Below, piece after piece: positions 4,381 to 5,706 of a stretch of DNA of 5,706 nucleotides. The stretch covers positions 1 through 5,706 of the forward strand of contig JAUXRT010000501.1 in assembly GCA_030681635.1 (NCBI GenBank). Direction: 5' to 3'. The notes under the pieces were generated by a model. The model was given only the letters and a program-made list of their open reading frames with translations, was not told where the DNA came from and did not search any database. The first letter of the stretch is position 1; each line of letters opens with the position of its first letter. Source of the stretch: Reyranella sp. (GTDB lineage Bacteria; Pseudomonadota; Alphaproteobacteria; Reyranellales; Reyranellaceae). The translations under genes and the position numbers were made by a program.

Positions 4381-5706
4381 TGTTGGGGCGCAACCACTTC
4401 TCAGCCTGCTCGATCGAAACGCCGCGGCGCTGGGCGTAGTCCTCGAGCTGGTCGCGGCCGATGCGGGCCACGCCGAAATACTGCGCGTCGGGATGGGCGA
4501 AGTAATAGCCCGACACCGCCGACGTCGGCATCATCGCGAAGCTTTCGGTGAGCGTGATGCCGGCATTCTGGCCGGCATTCAGCAGCCGGAAGAGTTCCGG
4601 CTTCTGGCTGTGGTCGGGGCAGGCGGGGTAGCCCGGCGCTGGACGGATGCCGCGGTACTTCTCGCGCGTCAGCTCGTCATTGGTCAGCGCCTCGTCGGGG
4701 GCGTAGCCCCACAGCGTCTTGCGCACGCGCTCGTGCAGGCGCTCGGCAAAGGCCTCGGCCAGGCGGTCGGCCAGCGCCTTCAGCAGGATGTCCGAGTAGT
4801 CGTCATGGTCGGCCTTGAAGCGCTTGAGATGCTCCTCGATGCCGTGGCCTGCCGTCACGGCAAAGCCGCCGATCCAGTCGGCCTCGGGCGAGATGAAGTC
4901 GGCCAGGCACATGTTGGCGCGGGGGCTGCGCTTCTCGATCTGCTGGCGCAGGAAATAGAGGCGCGAGACTTCCTTGGTGCGCGTGTCGTCGCTGTAGAGC
5001 ACGACATCGTCGCCGTCGCGGCGGCACGGCCAGAAGGTCACGACACCCTTCGCCGTCAGCCACTTCTCGCGCACGATGCGGTCCAGCATCTTGCGCGCAT
5101 CGGCATAGAGCTTCCTGGCGCTGTCGCCGACCACGGGATCCTCCAGGATCGCCGGATAGTTGCCGGCCAGCTCCCAGGCACGGAAGAACGGCGTCCAGTC
5201 GATGCGCTCGATCAGCTCATGCAGCGGATATTCGGCGAAGACGCGGGTGCCGGTGATCGCCGGCTTGGGTGGCGTATAGGCCGACCAGTCGATCTTGAAG
5301 GCGTTGGCGCGGGCGGCCTCCAGGGCGATGACCTTTTCCTTGGTGTTGCCGGCCCGCTCGATGCGGATGGTCTCGTACTCGGCCGCGACCTTGGCGGCGA
5401 AGTCCACGGCCTGCGAGCCCGATTCCGACACCAGCGCCGAGCAGACGCCGACGGCGCGCGAGGCGTCGAGGACATGCACGGTGGTGCCGTTGTAGCGCGG
5501 CGCGATGCGCAGGGCCGTGTGGACCTTCGACGTGGTGGCGCCGCCGATCAGCAGCGGCAGGTTGAAGCCCTGCCGGGTCATCTCCTCGGCCACCGTCACC
5601 ATCTCGTCGAGCGAGGGCGTGATCAGGCCCGAGAGGCCGATGATGTCGGCCTTGTTGTCGTTGGCGGTCTTCAGGATGTCCTGGAACGGCACCATGACGC
5701 CGAGGT
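4370..5706 (-). CDS. metH: Cobalamin-dependent methionine synthase, C-terminal part (5' end outside window)
   Basis: This enzyme moves a methyl group from 5-methyltetrahydrofolate to homocysteine through cobalamin in the cytoplasm. The visible 444 codons cover most of the B12-binding Rossmann domain and the whole reactivation domain. Counting from the Met at 5693-5695, LSGLITPSLDEM (residues 21-32) and LLIGGATTSKVHT (48-60) line the cobalamin tail pocket, and the activation domain spans about 135-441 with IDWTPFF (165-171), KALADRLAEAFAE (306-318), RPAPGYPACPDHS (351-363; the S-adenosylmethionine site in E. coli MetH) and TESFAMMPTSAVSGYYF (383-399). The preceding codons read LGV, continuing the family motif LGVMVP, so that Met is internal and the gene runs off the right edge. 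The catalytic DxHxxG cobalamin ligand lies outside the window. It ends NIGY then TGA at 4370-4372. Whether the enzyme is full-length or split into two genes, as in some alphaproteobacteria, cannot be seen. Confidence 0.97.
   Translation of the reverse strand, partial: LGVMVPFQDILKTANDNKADIIGLSGLITPSLDEMVTVAEEMTRQGFNLPLLIGGATTSKVHTALRIAPRYNGTTVHVLDASRAVGVCSALVSESGSQAVDFAAKVAAEYETIRIERAGNTKEKVIALEAARANAFKIDWSAYTPPKPAITGTRVFAEYPLHELIERIDWTPFFRAWELAGNYPAILEDPVVGDSARKLYADARKMLDRIVREKWLTAKGVVTFWPCRRDGDDVVLYSDDTRTKEVSRLYFLRQQIEKRSPRANMCLADFISPEADWIGGFAVTAGHGIEEHLKRFKADHDDYSDILLKALADRLAEAFAERLHERVRKTLWGYAPDEALTNDELTREKYRGIRPAPGYPACPDHSQKPELFRLLNAGQNAGITLTESFAMMPTSAVSGYYFAHPDAQYFGVARIGRDQLEDYAQRRGVSIEQAEKWLRPNIGY

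Noticed and set aside
3820..4551. A 243-codon plus-strand open frame opposite the TauE-type permease and metH end
   Set aside because: The composition is Glu/Arg/Asp/Gln-heavy low complexity, typical of an antisense shadow, and it spans the ends of two well supported genes.
5693..5695. Treating this ATG as the start of a short MetH-like protein
   Set aside because: The codons before it (LGV) continue the conserved LGVMVP motif of the cobalamin domain and stay open to the window edge, so the Met is internal.
1..5706. CRISPR array, tRNA, insertion sequence or phage attachment site
   Set aside because: No regularly spaced direct repeats, cloverleaf sequence, transposase motif or terminal inverted repeats with target duplication were seen; nearly all bases are in ordinary metabolic genes.

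Overview
The window reads as chromosomal DNA of a high-GC alphaproteobacterium. The GC-rich third codon positions, the DUF992-type secreted protein (a family seen mostly in Alphaproteobacteria), the cobalamin-dependent methionine synthase and the dense acyl-CoA/dioxygenase content fit Rhizobiales or Rhodospirillales-like groups. A finer assignment (for example Reyranella-like) would be a guess. No mobile element, tRNA, rRNA or CRISPR array is visible.

Layout, plus strand first. The window opens with the last 54 codons of an acyl-CoA dehydrogenase (ends 167). An 84-nt gap rich in inverted repeats follows, including a perfect 18-bp palindrome. Next come an AEC-family permease (252..1211) and, 22 nt later with a strong Shine-Dalgarno, a TauD/TfdA-family Fe(II)/2-oxoglutarate dioxygenase (1234..2091). 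The last two genes look like one transport-plus-oxidation unit for an unknown, probably organic-acid or sulfonate-like, compound.

The minus strand fills the rest. A PhyH-family Fe(II)/2-oxoglutarate dioxygenase (2113..2973) converges tail to tail on the TauD-like gene. A 9-bp perfect inverted repeat holds both stop codons. This PhyH gene has its own recognisable promoter and ribosome binding site in the 145-nt gap 2974..3118. Beyond two hairpins lies a tightly packed three-gene run read right to left. It starts with the C-terminal part of methionine synthase MetH (running off the right edge) and continues with a TauE/SafE-type permease that starts at TTG inside the end of metH. It ends with a DUF992 exported protein whose ribosome binding site overlaps the permease stop codon.

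Taken together, two structurally distinct dioxygenases, two small-molecule permeases, an acyl-CoA dehydrogenase and methionine synthase suggest catabolic or sulfur/C1 housekeeping. Nothing here is a clear new defence or mobile system. The points most worth a second look are the shared-stop hairpin between the two dioxygenases, the palindrome ahead of the permease, the TTG-start overlap and the tandem hairpins after the DUF992 gene.
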